Source: Chloroflexota bacterium
GTDB taxonomy: Bacteria > Chloroflexota > Dehalococcoidia > GIF9 > AB-539-J10
Length of the DNA: 47,406 nt
Direction: 5' to 3'
Assembly: GCA_013388845.1 (NCBI GenBank)
Contig: JACAEN010000040.1
Location: 1 to 47,406, forward strand
Shown: positions 45,928 through 47,406 of the stretch, piece by piece
Layout of the letters: each line of letters begins with the position of its first letter
Position numbering within the stretch: the first letter of the stretch is position 1
The notes under the pieces: generated by a model
What the model was told of the DNA's origin: nothing
Database searches by the model: none
Seen by the model: only the letters and a program-made list of their open reading frames with translations
Made by a program: the position numbers and the translations under genes

Positions 45928-46965
45928 TTAGGGGACGAGGACTTGTCTGCCGACAGCTCTACGATGTTCCAGATTGTCTATGGCGTCGTTAGCCTCTTCA
46001 AGTCGCATGGTCTTTGTAACCATGGGTTTAACCTTGCCTTTCTCAGCCATGTCCATTATGCCGATGAAGTCAGCCTGACTGCCAAGCCAGCTCCCAAGGA
46101 ATTGGATCTCTTGGAAAACTGCGAGAGGGCTAGGATACTTCAATTCACCTCCGTGTAACCCAACCATGATATACCTGCCGTGTTTAGCTAAAGCAAATGG
46201 ATAGACCGATAATGTTCTCTCCGAATTAGTGAAGTCAATAACAGCATCAGTGCCTTTGCCATCGGTCAACTTTCTTATTTCGTCAGTTGCGTTGCCGCTT
46301 CTCCCGTCAATAACATGGTCAGCCCCCGCCCTTTTGGCAGCTTCCAGAGCTTCCTCTCTGATGTCAACTCCTATTACTGTAGCTCCCGAAGTGGCCTTGG
46401 CTATTTGAATAGCCATCACTCCCAGCCCTCCACCAGCGCCTATTATGGTGACCACCTCGGAAGGTCTGAGGTTGGCTTTTCTTACTGCCCTATACGTGGT
46501 TATTCCAGCGCAAGCTAGTGGGGCAGCCTCTACCAGAGACAAGTTCCTTATCCTGAATAGATACTTGTAATGAGGTACTTTGACATATTCTGCGAATCCC
46601 CCGTTTGTATGAATTCCAAGTTGCTTCGGGTGGTCACACATATTCTCTTCCCCTGTTTTGCAATAGTAGCATGTGCCATCACCTATCCAGGGGTATACAA
46701 GAACCGCGTCACCTTTGTTAAATCCTTGAACTTCGTCTCCAACTTCCTCGATTATCCCAGCTATCTCATGGCCTAGCGTTACAGGAAGCATGATTCCGAG
46801 ATCCTTCAAGCTTATATTGCCGACATATCCACTCCTTACATGCACGTCGCTATGACATACTCCGACTGCCTGTGTCTTTACGAGAACTTCACAGTTCTTA
46901 ACTTTCGGAACTTTGACCTCCTTTGGCTCTACTCTTCCTATCTGTGCCAATCTCATAGCTCTCAT
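45928..46965 (-). CDS. adh: Zinc alcohol dehydrogenase, archaeal type (right-arm copy)
   Basis: Mirror of 442-1479: 345 residues, catalytic Cys37/His66/Glu67/Cys152, structural Asp96/Cys99/Cys102/Cys110. Confidence 0.93.
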   Translation of the reverse strand: MRAMRLAQIGRVEPKEVKVPKVKNCEVLVKTQAVGVCHSDVHVRSGYVGNISLKDLGIMLPVTLGHEIAGIIEEVGDEVQGFNKGDAVLVYPWIGDGTCYYCKTGEENMCDHPKQLGIHTNGGFAEYVKVPHYKYLFRIRNLSLVEAAPLACAGITTYRAVRKANLRPSEVVTIIGAGGGLGVMAIQIAKATSGATVIGVDIREEALEAAKRAGADHVIDGRSGNATDEIRKLTDGKGTDAVIDFTNSERTLSVYPFALAKHGRYIMVGLHGGELKYPSPLAVFQEIQFLGSWLGSQADFIGIMDMAEKGKVKPMVTKTMRLEEANDAIDNLEHRRAVGRQVLVP

Positions 46966-47040
46966 GGTTCCTCCATTATGCGTAATTTGTTTTTCAAAGG
47001 TCTGGAATGGGCTACATGAACCAGAACCCCAGCCTCCTAT

Positions 47041-47404
47041 CATCCATCAATTATTAGGCGTCGGCGCCTCTTATATCTGGGTAGATTCTGCTCACAGAAT
47101 CTAACTACCTCCTCCTCACTCAGCATCTCTCCAGGCTTGGGGTCAATTACAGCCAAAGCTATCTCACCTAATCTTTCACCCGGAGCCCGATTATCCCTAC
47201 ATCGGAAATTCTTGGGGTGACTTCGCAATACGCTGTCTACTTCCGCCGGATAAATATTTTCTGACCCGTATATGATACAGTTACCTTCTTCTTTCTGTCA
47301 ACGAGGTAAATAAATCCCTCGTTATCCATCTTAGCCATGTCACCCGTATATAGCCAGCCATTTTTAATGGTTTCGGCCGTCTTTTCTGGGTTCTTATAAT
47401 ATTC
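47041..47404 (-). pseudogene. AMP-dependent ligase C-terminal fragment, frame broken (right-arm copy)
   Basis: Mirror of 3-366, carrying the same indels, so the errors or mutations predate the duplication of the arms. Confidence 0.75.
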
Positions 47405-47406
47405 CT

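Overview
LAYOUT. The 47,406-base window is one head-to-head inverted repeat: position x pairs with position 47407-x, the centre lies between 23703 and 23704, and there is no unique spacer. Every ORF on the left arm (1-23703) has an identical mirror copy on the right arm (23704-47406), and I found no mismatch wherever I compared bases (ends, centre, promoters, intergenic repeats). The real gene content is therefore one 23.7 kb segment shown twice. A fold-back artefact of amplification, sequencing or assembly is the simplest reading. Full evidence is given on the left-arm copy; right-arm entries are shorter.

ORGANISM. The GroEL N-terminus ([13 protein letters not shown] type), a DUF2851 gene, archaeal-type alcohol dehydrogenase and tungsten aldehyde oxidoreductase, and abundant short intergenic palindromes fit an uncultured anaerobic bacterium. 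Chloroflexota, perhaps Dehalococcoidia, is my inference; no rRNA or tRNA is present to confirm it.

REGIONS (left arm). (1) 1-5.2 kb, metabolic: a frame-broken acyl-CoA/AMP ligase tail, an archaeal-type zinc alcohol dehydrogenase, and on the minus strand a LarA-like nickel-pincer racemase, a tungsten aldehyde:ferredoxin oxidoreductase and a MoaD/ThiS-like protein. Together they suggest interconversion of hydroxyacids, aldehydes, alcohols and acyl-CoAs. (2) 5.4-11.1 kb, housekeeping: an M16 peptidase, groES-groEL under a sigma-70 promoter and CIRCE operator, a divergent XRE regulator, a DUF72 protein and a DUF2851 protein. (3) 11.1-19.4 kb, accessory island: HicBA and HTH/PemK toxin-antitoxin pairs, a PD-(D/E)xK-like protein, two proteins of unknown function, a small HNH protein, and a PD-(D/E)xK nuclease overlapping an N6-adenine DNA methyltransferase. 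Copies of a 65-79 bp hairpin repeat separate these genes, and a structured RNA candidate with its own promoter lies among them. The island is bounded by an exact 30-bp direct repeat derived from the end of the DUF2851 gene. (4) 19.5-23.1 kb: an M48 membrane protease and an MFS transporter, the latter flanked by two paralogous small genes. (5) 23.1-23.7 kb: gene-free, dense in GC-rich hairpins, ending at the palindrome centre.

The best candidates for something undescribed are the island with its hairpin-bounded cassettes, the ~149-nt RNA at 14498-14646, and the two-gene nuclease-methylase module.
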